Assembly: GCA_031178005.1 (NCBI GenBank)
Contig: JAPSJV010000002.1
Span: forward strand, 62,001 to 126,000
Source: Pseudarthrobacter sp.
GTDB lineage: Bacteria; Actinomycetota; Actinomycetes; Actinomycetales; Micrococcaceae
Direction: 5' to 3'
Length of the DNA stretch: 64,000 bases
The position numbers and the translations under genes were made by a program. The notes below the pieces were generated by a model. It was given only the letters and a program-made list of their open reading frames with translations. It ran no database searches and had not been told where the DNA came from. Shown here piece by piece: positions 42,312-51,007 of this stretch (positions are counted from its first letter, which is position 1; the number at the start of each line of letters is the position of its first letter).

Positions 42312-43632
42312 GGCGAGCACCTTTGGTCCCGGACCAGACGACGCCCCGCTGGTCGATGCCGCTGAATGACAAAGCAGCCCGCCCGCCGGCCCAGTCCCAG
42401 GAACCGAACACCATGGCGTCCAGCTCCGCGGCCTCCCCCGACCCGTCCGCCATGCCCTTGATGATCAGTGCCAGCGAGGCCGGTGCACCGCTGGAAAGCA
42501 CGTCGTCGCCCCCTTGGCAGGAGATGTCCAGGGTCACCGCCTGTACCAGTTCGGTGGAAGCAGGATCGAACCGGAGGACCTGCCAGCTTCCCGCCACCGG
42601 CTCAGGGCCCGGCAGGACCTCAACAGCGTGACCTGCGTACGGCTGCGGTGACACAACCGGCCATCCCGCACCCGTAAAGAACAGCCGCCGGACCTGGGCC
42701 ATGTGCTGGCTGGGATCATCCGCGAAACGTACATGATGCACCACAAAGTGCTCAGGCGATCCGTCCGGTCCATCCTGCGTGAACACCGAATTGTGGCCGG
42801 GAGCCAGCCACCCAGTGCCACCGTCGAACTGGTAGCTGCCCAGGATCTTGGTTCCGGCCAGCATTGGTGAAGCGTCCAGGTCGGTGAGGGTGACGCCACG
42901 GAAGTCCCGGTAGGGCCCGGTAACCGAATCGGAGACGGCAACCCGCATGTTGTAGCTGTCGAACAACGAGTCATATGACGCGAAGAGCACGTACTGCTCT
43001 TCCTCCGGGCGGTAGAGGATAAAGGCACCCTCAACGGCGCCGTCCACTGAAGCGTGCCGCCGGGCGATCAGCGTACCCAGGTCCCCTTCCTCCAACGGCT
43101 TTCCGGAATTCCGGTCCAGGGGCAGCATGTAGATCCCGGAAAAGAAGGAACCGTAGGTCAGCCAGGGGGCACCGTCTGCATCAAGCACGACGGCGGCATC
43201 TATGGCGTTCTGGGAATGTTCACCCTGGCGGGTGGCAACCACCAGTCCGCGGTCCTCCCAGGGGCCGGCAGGCGATGGTGCCACGGCAAGGCCGATGGCC
43301 GAGGTCCGCGAGCCGAAGGTGGACGCCGAGTAGTACATATGCCACCCGCTTCCGGGCCAGCGGACCACTTCAGGAGCCCAGAGGCCCTGCGCACCGGTCC
43401 AGTCAGCGGCCGGTGACGGCACGCCGTCGAACGCTGTTCCGTAGTACTGCCAACCCACCAGATCCTGGGAGGTCCGGATATGTACTCCGGAGGGAATATC
43501 TTTGCTGTTGGCCACAGCGTCGGTGGAGAACATGTAGTAGGTGCCGTCGTCGTCGCGCACAACCGTGGGATCGTGGGCGTGGCGTGGACCCCAGGTGGCC
43601 GGGCCCGCGGTTGCCGTCTCGGTATCCAACAT
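42304..43632 (-). CDS. intracellular GH43-family arabinanase/arabinosidase
   Basis: A 442-residue protein without signal peptide. The five-bladed propeller motifs include HAHDPTVVRDDDGTYYMFSTD (catalytic base Asp21), GLWAPEVVRWPGSGWHMYYSAS with the middle Asp region at SQNAIDAAVVLDADG, and the acid Glu in GAVEGAFILYR. It most resembles GH43 arabinanases, so it should shorten imported arabino-oligosaccharides inside the cell. It starts three bases after the upstream permease stop. The C-terminal about 110 residues form an extra beta-rich domain. Confidence 0.88.
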   Translation of the reverse strand: MLDTETATAGPATWGPRHAHDPTVVRDDDGTYYMFSTDAVANSKDIPSGVHIRTSQDLVGWQYYGTAFDGVPSPAADWTGAQGLWAPEVVRWPGSGWHMYYSASTFGSRTSAIGLAVAPSPAGPWEDRGLVVATRQGEHSQNAIDAAVVLDADGAPWLTYGSFFSGIYMLPLDRNSGKPLEEGDLGTLIARRHASVDGAVEGAFILYRPEEEQYVLFASYDSLFDSYNMRVAVSDSVTGPYRDFRGVTLTDLDASPMLAGTKILGSYQFDGGTGWLAPGHNSVFTQDGPDGSPEHFVVHHVRFADDPSQHMAQVRRLFFTGAGWPVVSPQPYAGHAVEVLPGPEPVAGSWQVLRFDPASTELVQAVTLDISCQGGDDVLSSGAPASLALIIKGMADGSGEAAELDAMVFGSWDWAGGRAALSFSGIDQRGVVWSGTKGARHE

Positions 43633-43635
43633 CGC

Positions 43636-44601
43636 TTAGCCCTTGGATCCGGACAGTGCAATGGATTCGATGATTTGCCGCTGGAAGACAACGAAAACGA
43701 TCAGCACCGGCAGCAGTGCAACGAAGGACGCCGCCATGATCAGCGGGTAGTCAGTTTGGATGGCGTACTGGGCATTGAAGTTGGCGATGACCAACTGCAG
43801 GGTCTGGGTGCCCGGCGAGTTCAAGTAGATGATGGGCGCCAGGTAGTCGTTCCAAACAGCCATGAACCACAGGATGAATTGTGCGGCCAGCGCGGGACGG
43901 ATCGCTGGCAGGATCAGGGTCCAGAAGATCTGCAGGTAGGATGCGCCGTCGATCCGTGCGGCCTCCACGATCGAATCCGGGATGCTGTTCAGGAACTGGC
44001 GCAGGAAGAAGATCATGATGATGTTGCCGAACAGCCCGGGCACAATCAGTGGCCACAAGGTATCCACCCAGCCGATGCTGGCGAAGATGGTGAACTGCGG
44101 AATCATCAGTGTGGGGAACGGGATCATCAGCCCGGAGAGCAGGCCGAGGAACAGTGCGTTCTTGAAAGGCATCCGCATCTTGGCGAAGGCAAAGGCCGCC
44201 AGTGCGGAGGTGAGGGAACCGACGATCGTGACAGATGCCGCCACAATCAGGCTGTTCTGGATACCGGTCAGCAGCGGCCCGGCCGTCCAGATGCGGAGGT
44301 AGTTCTCCCACACGAACGGGTCCGGGATCCACTGTGGCGGCAGCTCGAAGACGCCGTCCTTGGTTTTGAGCGAAGTGGAGAACGTCCAGGCAAGCGGCGC
44401 GATCATCACGATGGCGCCGATGGACAGCACCAGGGTGGTGAGGATATTGCCCAGCCGGAGGCCGTCCTTGGCGGACTTTTGGCCGCGCCCGCGAGGCGCA
44501 CCGCCGGTTCCGGTAGTTCCCCCTCCTGCGCCGCCGGCCGACGCCGGAATGGCTTCGGTGGGCTCCAGGGGCGGGGTGGTTACGAGGTTCTGTGTCGACA
44601 T
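43636..44601 (-). CDS. sugar ABC transporter permease, MalG type (CUT1)
   Basis: About 321 residues with six membrane helices and the EAA loop VEAARIDGASYLQIFWTLILPAIRPAL. A Gly/Pro-rich cytoplasmic N-terminus of about 50 residues precedes the first helix. I chose ATG at 44601 (MSTQN) after GGCAGG. It pairs with the MalF-type permease 11 nt upstream. No ATPase gene is in the operon, so a shared MsiK-like ATPase elsewhere is expected, as is usual for actinobacterial CUT1 importers. Confidence 0.93.
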   Translation of the reverse strand: MSTQNLVTTPPLEPTEAIPASAGGAGGGTTGTGGAPRGRGQKSAKDGLRLGNILTTLVLSIGAIVMIAPLAWTFSTSLKTKDGVFELPPQWIPDPFVWENYLRIWTAGPLLTGIQNSLIVAASVTIVGSLTSALAAFAFAKMRMPFKNALFLGLLSGLMIPFPTLMIPQFTIFASIGWVDTLWPLIVPGLFGNIIMIFFLRQFLNSIPDSIVEAARIDGASYLQIFWTLILPAIRPALAAQFILWFMAVWNDYLAPIIYLNSPGTQTLQLVIANFNAQYAIQTDYPLIMAASFVALLPVLIVFVVFQRQIIESIALSGSKG

Positions 44602-44612
44602 GGCTGCCTGCC

Positions 44613-45515
44613 TCAATCGATCGAAAACTGGTTGCGGCGGTTAAGCCGGAATTGGATGAAGGTAATGATGAACACCAGCAGGCCCAGGATGACTGACATG
44701 GCGGAGGCGTAGCCCATCTGGAGGTTGTCGAAGGCTTTCTGCCAGATGTACCAAACGATGGTTGCGGACTCGAACTCGGGACCGCCGGTGGGGGTCATGA
44801 TGTTGATTTCCACGAAGATTTGCGAGCCGCCGATGATGCTGGTGACAATCAGGAAGAACGTGACGGGCCGGACCATGGGGACCGTAATGTGGCGGAACTG
44901 CTGCCAGGCGGTGGCGCCGTCAAGGGAAGCTGCTTCGTAAAGGTACCGGGGCACGGACTGCAGCGCGGCCAGGTAGAGCAACATGGCGTAGCCCAGGCCC
45001 TTCCAGATGGCCATGATCATCAGCGCGGGTTTCACGGTGGCCGTGTCCTGCAGCCAGTTGGGGCCGTCGATGCCCAGCAGCCCCAGGCCCTGGTTGATCA
45101 GGCCGAAGTCGCCGTTGAACGCCCACTGCCACAGGATGGCCACCGCGGCGATCGAAGAAATCACCGGAAGGTAGTAGACGGTCCGGAAGAAGGTGGTGCC
45201 ACGCATTTTGCGATTCATGGCCAGGGCCAGTGCCAGCGAGATGACCAGGCCGATCGGGATGCCGATCATCATGAACAGCGTGTTCCACAGCGACTTCAGG
45301 AAGTATCTGTCACCGAACATCTTGACGTAGTTGTCCAGTCCGTTGAACTTCGGCGCGGAGATGCCGTTCCAGTTGGTGAAGGACGCGTAGACGGAGAACA
45401 ACAGCGGGAAAAGTGTAAAGAGGAGGAATCCAAGCACCGGTATGGCAACAAAGAGCAGCGCGGCCTGGTGTTCCTTCCGGTGAAGCCGTGAACGGCGGTT
45501 GATGGTGGTGGTCAT
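44613..45515 (-). CDS. sugar ABC transporter permease, MalF type (CUT1)
   Basis: About 300 residues with six helices. LLFVAIPVLGFLLFTLFPLLFSVYASFTNWNG is the typical first segment and YEAASLDGATAWQQFRHITVPMVRPV the EAA loop. The ATG at 45515 (MTTTINRR) follows GAGGATCC; the ORF extends upstream without support. It imports the sugar delivered by the adjacent binding lipoprotein, inferred to be arabino-oligosaccharides. Confidence 0.93.
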   Translation of the reverse strand: MTTTINRRSRLHRKEHQAALLFVAIPVLGFLLFTLFPLLFSVYASFTNWNGISAPKFNGLDNYVKMFGDRYFLKSLWNTLFMMIGIPIGLVISLALALAMNRKMRGTTFFRTVYYLPVISSIAAVAILWQWAFNGDFGLINQGLGLLGIDGPNWLQDTATVKPALMIMAIWKGLGYAMLLYLAALQSVPRYLYEAASLDGATAWQQFRHITVPMVRPVTFFLIVTSIIGGSQIFVEINIMTPTGGPEFESATIVWYIWQKAFDNLQMGYASAMSVILGLLVFIITFIQFRLNRRNQFSID

Positions 45516-45630
45516 CGCTGGATCCTCATTGATTCGCTGATTGTGGTGATGGAACGTAGGGAAAGCCAGGTGGGTCAGGCGCCGCGGCGGCACTTGGGTA
45601 CTACCGCGGCGCCTTGCTGGGGCAGGGGCT

Positions 45631-46968
45631 TTAGCGGCCGGCCTGCTGGTTGGCTGCATCCAGGAATTCCTGCATCCTGGGCTGGGCTTCCTTCAGATAG
45701 TCCGCTGCGGTCTGCTTGCCGTCCAGGACAGGCTGGATATTGGTGTAGAGCTCGTCATACCACTCGGCGTTGAAGGTGTTGCCACCGGGAAGGGCGCGGC
45801 CGTAGTCCTTGACGATTTCAAGGAATTCAGCTTTGTTGGCCGGCTTGGTGGTGGTGTCCGCGGCCCAGGTCTCCGCCATGTCCTTCAAGTTGGGAATCTG
45901 GATGCCTGCGTCCACCAGGCTCTGCTGCGCGTCCTTGTTGGCCGTGAGGAACTCGACCAGCTTGACCGCATCCTCCGGGTACTTGGTGCTCTCGGAGACT
46001 GCGATGCCCAGGCTGCCGATCCAGCTGGCCGTCTCCCCGCTATCGCCCGCCGGGTACGGAATCACGTCCCATTCGAAGCCGAGCTTCTGGTAAGTGGACA
46101 GGTCCCACGGGGCAACGGGGAAGAAGCCGATCTCACCCTTCATCCAGCGCTGGTAGGTATCCAGCGTCTGGGCTTCAGCCACCGACGGCGTGACGCCGTG
46201 GACGTTCTGCAGATCGGCAAACCATTGCAGGGACTTCGCGAATTCCGGGGTGTCCACGGTGACCTTGGTGCGGTCCTCATTCAACCAGTCGCCACCGTTG
46301 GACCACACGAAGGGCTGCAGGTTCCACTGCACGTTCAGGCCTGTGCCCCACTGGTCCAGGGTGCCATCACCGTTGGTGTCTGCAGTGAGCTTCTTGGCTG
46401 CGCCGACGAATTCGTCGAAGGTGTAGGGCTTGTCCTTGTCCGGCAGCGGGATTCCTGCCTTTTCCAGCATGGTCTTGTTGTAGCCGAAGGAGAAGGGCCC
46501 TACATCCTTGGGCAGTGCGTAGATGGCGCCTTCGCCCACCAGCTTGCCGTCGTAGCGGTAGCTGTCCACGCCGTATTCCCAGATGTTGTCCAGGTCGATC
46601 GTGTCGGAGCCTTCCACGTATTCGGTGATGTCCTTGACGATCCCGTTCTGGACGTATGCCTGCACGTCTCCGGGGCCGATGTAGAACACATCAGGGACCT
46701 GCTTGCCGGCGATGGCGGCCTTGAGCTTGGTGGCGTACTGGTCCGCGGTGGTGACGATGATATCGACGTCCACTCCGTTGGCAGCCTCGAACTGCTCAAC
46801 GGCCTTTTCGTAGGCCTTCTTTTCATCTTCGCCGCCGCGGAACATAAACGTCAGCTTCTTTTCGCCGCTGTCGCCCTCGCCGGAGGCGGGGGCGGAGCAG
46901 CCGCCCAGCATCAGGCCTGCTGCGGTGAAGAGGGCAAGGGTTGCGGCAATGGGACGTGACTTCGTCAT
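45631..46968 (-). CDS. sugar-binding lipoprotein of CUT1 ABC importer
   Basis: About 445 residues. A lipoprotein signal (MTKSRPIAATLALFTAAGLMLGGCSA) has the lipobox Cys near residue 24, followed by a solute-binding family 1 fold: EKAVEQFEAANGVDVDII and WMKGEIGFFPVAPWDLSTYQ. It captures an oligosaccharide outside the membrane, probably arabino-oligosaccharide from the context of GH43/GH51. ATG at 46968 or the GTG just before it can start translation, after AAGGA. Its translation-start region is a near-exact inverted copy of that of the divergent GH43 gene. A CAACGTTG operator lies upstream. Confidence 0.92.
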   Translation of the reverse strand: MTKSRPIAATLALFTAAGLMLGGCSAPASGEGDSGEKKLTFMFRGGEDEKKAYEKAVEQFEAANGVDVDIIVTTADQYATKLKAAIAGKQVPDVFYIGPGDVQAYVQNGIVKDITEYVEGSDTIDLDNIWEYGVDSYRYDGKLVGEGAIYALPKDVGPFSFGYNKTMLEKAGIPLPDKDKPYTFDEFVGAAKKLTADTNGDGTLDQWGTGLNVQWNLQPFVWSNGGDWLNEDRTKVTVDTPEFAKSLQWFADLQNVHGVTPSVAEAQTLDTYQRWMKGEIGFFPVAPWDLSTYQKLGFEWDVIPYPAGDSGETASWIGSLGIAVSESTKYPEDAVKLVEFLTANKDAQQSLVDAGIQIPNLKDMAETWAADTTTKPANKAEFLEIVKDYGRALPGGNTFNAEWYDELYTNIQPVLDGKQTAADYLKEAQPRMQEFLDAANQQAGR

Positions 46969-46973
46969 CACGT
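46954..46973 (-). promoter_or_regulatory. start-codon hairpin of the sugar-binding gene
   Basis: In the message, ACGTGA and TCACGT (6-bp stem, 8-nt loop) flank the start codon. The same arrangement recurs at the divergent arabinanase start (47271-47290), within a 33-nt inverted duplication with one mismatch. Confidence 0.45.
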
Positions 46974-47070
46974 GTTCCTTCCGGGTCGGGTGGAGCAATT
47001 GGATTCAAGGGGGCGGTACTGGCCCCCAACTGTCCACGGAAGGCGGACCGGCATCCAGGGGGTTTCTTTG

Positions 47071-47078
47071 CAACGTTG
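47071..47078. promoter_or_regulatory. CAACGTTG-type operator 4, before the sugar ABC operon
   Basis: A perfect CAACGTTG palindrome flanked by GGTTTCT and AGAAACC arms. It lies about 100 bp before the binding-protein start, 30 bp downstream of a minus-strand TTGACG (47109-47114). A weak -10 would fall near 47085-47090. Confidence 0.75.
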
Positions 47079-47154
47079 TAAGAAACCTTCACATGGCGGG
47101 CGTCACAACGTCAAGAGTGAACTTCCAATTAATTTTCGACGTCGGCACTCACCC

Positions 47155-47184
47155 TTGACGCCTCGGGCCACCGCGTGCGATATT
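47155..47184 (+). promoter_or_regulatory. promoter of the secreted arabinanase gene
   Basis: TTGACG and GATATT with an 18-bp spacer precede the CAACGTTG operator at 47192. The start codon is about 90 bp further on. Confidence 0.55.
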
Positions 47185-47191
47185 TCGGTTA

Positions 47192-47199
47192 CAACGTTG
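47192..47199. promoter_or_regulatory. CAACGTTG-type operator 5, before the secreted arabinanase
   Basis: TTACAACGTTGCAA, a perfect CAACGTTG core that begins seven bases past the -10 box. The same spacing is possible for the divergent operon's site at 47071. Confidence 0.75.
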
Positions 47200-47270
47200 C
47201 AAGTCTTCTGCCAGGCCCGGGCGCATCCCCCGCCGCCGGCCCCTTTCCCCATCCACTTTCCGGAAGGACC

Positions 47271-47290
47271 ACGTGATGACGAAGTCACGT
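47271..47290 (+). promoter_or_regulatory. start-codon hairpin of the secreted arabinanase
   Basis: ACGTGA-TGACGAAG-TCACGT encloses the ATG start. It is part of the inverted duplication shared with the sugar-binding lipoprotein gene. Confidence 0.45.
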
Positions 47291-48709
47291 CCATGGGCAG
47301 CGCGCGCCGCAGGTATTGCAGCCGTTTTCAGCATTGCCTTGACCGCCGCCATACTCCCCTCCATCACGGCCCCGGCTCCTGGCATTGCCACGGAGACCGC
47401 AGCGGCCACGCAGAAGCTGCAGACCGACCCCGTTGGCGGCAAAACCGTCGTCGGCGAGACGTCCCCCATCCACGATCCCGGCCTGATCATCGATCACGAC
47501 GGCACGTGGTACGTGTACTCCACCGGGCGAATCAACCGGGAAAACGGTGGCACCATCCAGATCTGGTCGTCCCACGATCAGGGCACCACCTGGGCTTACG
47601 CCGGTAGCGTCTGGGACGAAATCCCGGCCTGGATCGACCAGCACTTTGCTGACGGCGCACTGCCGGATAACCTGTGGGCGCCGGAAATCACCGAACATAA
47701 TGGCACCTACTACCTGTACTACTCGGCGTCGCGCTTTGGCGGAAGCAACTCCCTGACCGCCCTGGCCACCAACACCACCCTTGATCCCAACGATCCCGAC
47801 TATGAGTGGGTGGACCAGGGGATGGTGATCTCCTCCCCCGCCACCGGCCTGGATCCGAACAACCCCAACAAAACGTTCAACGCGATCGACGCCGGCATCA
47901 TCGAGGACGCCGACGGCACCCCCTACATGGCAATCGGCTCGTTCTGGTACGGCATTTTCCTGGTGCCCATCGAGTGGCCCAGCGGCAAGCCAGTGGCGGA
48001 CTGGCAGTCCAAGACGGTCAACATCGCGGACAGGTTTATCCCCAACAACCCGGTGGAAGCGCCATACATCACCGAGCGCGACGGCTACTACTACCTGTTT
48101 GTCTCCTTCGACTCCTGCTGCCGCGGCGGCGACTCCACCTACAAGGTGGCAGTGGGCCGGTCCACGTCCGTGAAGGGCCCGTACCTGGACAAGGACGGCA
48201 AGGACATGTTCGGCGGCGGAGGCTCAGTGGTCCTGGATGCACATGGCGCCATGACGGGGCCGGGCGGCCAGTCCGTGTTCGGTGACTACCTGGCCTTCCA
48301 CTACTACGACGGATCCAACGAGGACATCCCCTACTTCCCCACGCTGGGCATCCAGAAGATCAACTGGGTGGATGGCTGGCCCGAGTTCGACCAGACCGTG
48401 GCAGTGCCGGAAATGCAGAAGCAGCCCAAGGCCGTCACTGCCGGTGTGGGAAAGAAGGCGTCCTTCAGTGCGGCTGCCACTGGCACCCCGGGCCCCGTTG
48501 CGGTGTGGGAGACATCTTCCGACGACGGCGACACCTGGCAGAGTGCCGGCACCCAGCCGGTCACCAAGCGCACAGACGAAGGTACCTACAAGTCCACGCT
48601 TGAGCTTCCCTCCGTCTCCGCTGACCAAAACGGGCTGCAGATCCGGGCGGTCTTCCAGAACGCCCACGGAAAGGTGACCTCTGCCGCCGTCGAACTTTCC
48701 GTGAAGTAA
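47276..48709 (+). CDS. secreted GH43 arabinan endo-1,5-alpha-L-arabinosidase with Ig-like tail
   Basis: About 477 residues. A signal peptide (MTKSRPWAARAAGIAAVFSIALTAAILP) is followed by a GH43 propeller: SPIHDPGLIIDHDGTWYVYSTG (catalytic base), LWAPEITEHNGTYYLYYSASRFG, NAIDAGIIEDADG and the acid Glu in VEAPYITERDGYYYLFVSFD with SCCRGGDSTYKVAVGRS. This matches AbnA-like arabinanases. The last about 85 residues form an Ig-like domain (VGKKASFSAAATGTPGPVAVWETSSDDG). It cuts arabinan outside the cell; the divergent ABC importer and the GH43, GH51 and GH127 enzymes then take up and finish the oligomers. ATG at 47276; GTG at 47273 is an alternative. Confidence 0.93.
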   Translation: MTKSRPWAARAAGIAAVFSIALTAAILPSITAPAPGIATETAAATQKLQTDPVGGKTVVGETSPIHDPGLIIDHDGTWYVYSTGRINRENGGTIQIWSSHDQGTTWAYAGSVWDEIPAWIDQHFADGALPDNLWAPEITEHNGTYYLYYSASRFGGSNSLTALATNTTLDPNDPDYEWVDQGMVISSPATGLDPNNPNKTFNAIDAGIIEDADGTPYMAIGSFWYGIFLVPIEWPSGKPVADWQSKTVNIADRFIPNNPVEAPYITERDGYYYLFVSFDSCCRGGDSTYKVAVGRSTSVKGPYLDKDGKDMFGGGGSVVLDAHGAMTGPGGQSVFGDYLAFHYYDGSNEDIPYFPTLGIQKINWVDGWPEFDQTVAVPEMQKQPKAVTAGVGKKASFSAAATGTPGPVAVWETSSDDGDTWQSAGTQPVTKRTDEGTYKSTLELPSVSADQNGLQIRAVFQNAHGKVTSAAVELSVK

Positions 48710-48716
48710 ACCGGCG

Positions 48717-48754
48717 GGCCCCCTCCCCCACCCAACCAGGTACGGGAGGGGGCC
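48717..48754. terminator. hairpin after the secreted arabinanase
   Basis: GGCCCCCTCCC and GGGAGGGGGCC form a perfect 11-bp GC-rich stem with a 16-nt loop, eight bases past the stop. No U-tract is seen. Confidence 0.65.
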
Positions 48755-48795
48755 GCCTGGCCCCCTTGCCGGAAATGCCGCGCTAGATTGGACGG

Positions 48796-49485
48796 ATGGA
48801 TCGAGTGGGGGCGCTTCTGGAAGTTTCGGGCCTGTCTGTTGGCTATGGCGGAGTTCCCGTCTGTGGTCCGGTGTCGGCCCGGCTGGAGGCCGGTGAAGTG
48901 CTGGCCGTGGTTGGTTTCAACGGCGCCGGTAAATCCACGGTTGCCCGGACCATTGCCGGCAAACAGGCGCCAATCGACGGGGAAGTCCGGTTCGATGGGC
49001 TGCACGTCAACGAAGACTCAATAAGTTTCCGCCGGGCCGTTGCCGCGGCTTTTGATGAAGACATCTTTTTCCCATCGCTCAGCATCAGGGAGCATCTCCA
49101 GCTGGTGGCTCGCGGGCATTCCGTGGCCGAGCCGGACGGCGCGGTCTCGAGGGAACTGGAGTTCTTCTCCCTCGGCCACCGTGCGGATGTTGTCCCGGAC
49201 CTTGTTTCCTCGGGACAGCGCCGCCGGTTGCTGCTGGCATCGGCGCTGGTGCGGCCCTCCTCGCTGCTCATCCTGGATGAGCCGGAGCAGCGGCTTGATC
49301 CGGTGATGCGTGAGCGCCTCGCGGGCCGGATCCGCGCGTACAGCGAATCCGGTGGTGGCGTCCTGCTCGTCACCCACGACCCGGAGCTGCTGCTCCGGAC
49401 AGCAGACCGCGCACTGCTGATCGACGAAACTGTCCTGGAGCTGACGCCGCAGCAGGCGGCAGCCGACATTGCCCGCGCCCAGTGA
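48796..49485 (+). CDS. ABC transporter ATP-binding protein
   Basis: A 229-residue single ATPase domain. Walker A is GFNGAGKST, the signature is a divergent VSSGQRRRLLLA, Walker B is LLILDEPEQRLD, and the switch His is in LLVTHDPELLL. The Q-loop region lacks a standard Gln (AAAFDEDIFFPSLSIREH). It belongs to the efflux/export type with a separate permease. The stop overlaps the permease start (TGATG), so both form one transporter of unknown cargo. Confidence 0.9.
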   Translation: MDRVGALLEVSGLSVGYGGVPVCGPVSARLEAGEVLAVVGFNGAGKSTVARTIAGKQAPIDGEVRFDGLHVNEDSISFRRAVAAAFDEDIFFPSLSIREHLQLVARGHSVAEPDGAVSRELEFFSLGHRADVVPDLVSSGQRRRLLLASALVRPSSLLILDEPEQRLDPVMRERLAGRIRAYSESGGGVLLVTHDPELLLRTADRALLIDETVLELTPQQAAADIARAQ

Positions 49486-50990
49486 TGGACCCGAAAACCG
49501 GGACGGCAGGGACTGACCCGGCATTCGACGTCGTCCGCTTCACCCGGACCGCAGCCAGGCAGCGCAGCCGCCGCGAGCACCGGTACCGCGACGTGCTGGT
49601 GGACGTCTACAGCACTGGGCTGGGACTCGCCGTCGTCCTGATGATGCTGGGATCCCTGGTTTTCGCGGTCCGGACACACTTGGTCCTTGAACCGGGGACC
49701 GCCTCCTCCGCCACAGTGACGATCCCGCAGGAATACCTCCAGGCAGGGCTGACGGTAGCGGGACTGCTGGCTGTCGCTCTCTTCAGCCGGAAAATCGGGC
49801 CCGTGAATGTCCGGAGAACTGAAGGTTTTTGGTGGCTGGGCCTGCCTGTGGGACGGCGGCGGATGGTGGAAGGGAGCTTCCTGCGGCGCGTGCTGCTGCT
49901 GTGTCTGGGCGCCGCCGTCGCGTATCTTCCCTTCAGCGTCCTGACGTTCCTGACCGCACAGCCGCTGGGGCACGCCCTGGCATCGGCGACGTTTGGGCTG
50001 GCGGCCGCATCCGTGATGCTCCTCTCCGCGATACGGCAGTTGCCGGGGCGGGGCCAGGGTCCCGTGCCCACGCTCGTGCTGTCCGTTGCCACATCGGCCC
50101 TGCCCTCCGTTGCATCTGCCGGCCTGTACTGGCCGGCATTGGTCCTGATGGCGGCCGTTCTGGGCCTCTGGCTGCTTGTCGCTGCCAGGTTGGGCAGCAT
50201 TCCGGGCGCCGACTTGACCCGCGGCGGCGCAGTTGCCGGCCATGCCGGGTCTGCGGTCTTCTTTATGGACGTCAACGAATTGACGCGGGCCTTCAGCGGA
50301 ACCCCGGGCAGTGGTTCGGTGTCCAGATTCAGGTGCCTTTACGCGCTTCCCGCCAGGCGGCCCTGGACGGCACTGCTGCTGGCTGATGCCACGGCCTTCC
50401 TGCGGCACACCAGCCAGTGGCGCACGCTCGCCGCACTCCTGGTGCTCAGCATCGCGGTGATGATGGCCGACGGCGGACTGGTGCTTCCAGCCCGCCTCGC
50501 GGTTCTGTTGATGGCTGGCTGTGCCGCTGCATCGGCGGTAGGTGTGGTCGCCAAACGAACGGCGATCACACCCGGCGTCGACGCCGCCCTCCCGCTCCAC
50601 CCTGGGGCCGTCCGGTTGAGCAGAATTGTGCTGCCTGCGCTGGCATTGTCCCTCTGGATGGCATGCCTGACCGGAGGGTTGGTGCTGCTGGGCCTTGCCG
50701 GTCCGGCGCTTCTGGTCCCGGGCGCCATCGCAGGACTGGGGATGGGTGCGGCGGCGGTCCGGGGTGCCTACCGCCGCGCTCCGGACTGGTCGCGGCCGCC
50801 GGTGGAGACGCCCTTTGGTCCTGTGCCCAGTGCCCAGTTGCGTTCATTTACGGCAGGCATAGACACCGTGGTGATTGCCATGGCGCCGGTGCTGCTGGCG
50901 CTCTATGTGGGGCAGGTGCCCGGCATCTTGGTTGTGGCGCAGCTGGTGGCCTCGACCCTCGCGGTGCTGATGGCGGCGTTTTCCCGCTGA
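49485..50990 (+). CDS. polytopic ABC-associated permease, actinobacterial type, unknown cargo
   Basis: A 501-residue membrane protein with about ten hydrophobic segments (YSTGLGLAVVLMMLGSLVFAV, LTVAGLLAVALFS, VLLLCLGAAVAYLPFSVLTFL and others). A cytoplasmic basic N-terminus (FTRTAARQRSRREHRYRDVLVDVY) precedes them. I recall similar proteins annotated as DUF6297 next to an ATPase in Micrococcaceae, but that family name is uncertain. It is coupled to the ATPase gene by a one-base TGATG overlap. An exporter of a small molecule or peptide is the natural guess; nothing in the sequence identifies the cargo. Confidence 0.75.
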   Translation: MDPKTGTAGTDPAFDVVRFTRTAARQRSRREHRYRDVLVDVYSTGLGLAVVLMMLGSLVFAVRTHLVLEPGTASSATVTIPQEYLQAGLTVAGLLAVALFSRKIGPVNVRRTEGFWWLGLPVGRRRMVEGSFLRRVLLLCLGAAVAYLPFSVLTFLTAQPLGHALASATFGLAAASVMLLSAIRQLPGRGQGPVPTLVLSVATSALPSVASAGLYWPALVLMAAVLGLWLLVAARLGSIPGADLTRGGAVAGHAGSAVFFMDVNELTRAFSGTPGSGSVSRFRCLYALPARRPWTALLLADATAFLRHTSQWRTLAALLVLSIAVMMADGGLVLPARLAVLLMAGCAAASAVGVVAKRTAITPGVDAALPLHPGAVRLSRIVLPALALSLWMACLTGGLVLLGLAGPALLVPGAIAGLGMGAAAVRGAYRRAPDWSRPPVETPFGPVPSAQLRSFTAGIDTVVIAMAPVLLALYVGQVPGILVVAQLVASTLAVLMAAFSR

Positions 50991-51007
50991 GGCAGTGTTT
51001 GGCCTCG

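Noticed and set aside
47062-47087. Single perfect 27-bp palindrome at operator 4
   Set aside because: The GGTTTCT/AGAAACC arms and the CAACGTTG core have symmetry axes half a base apart, so they are not one continuous palindrome.
48843-50600. 585-codon minus-strand ORF
   Set aside because: Shadow of the ABC ATPase/permease pair; low-complexity Arg/Gln/Gly composition and no ribosome site.
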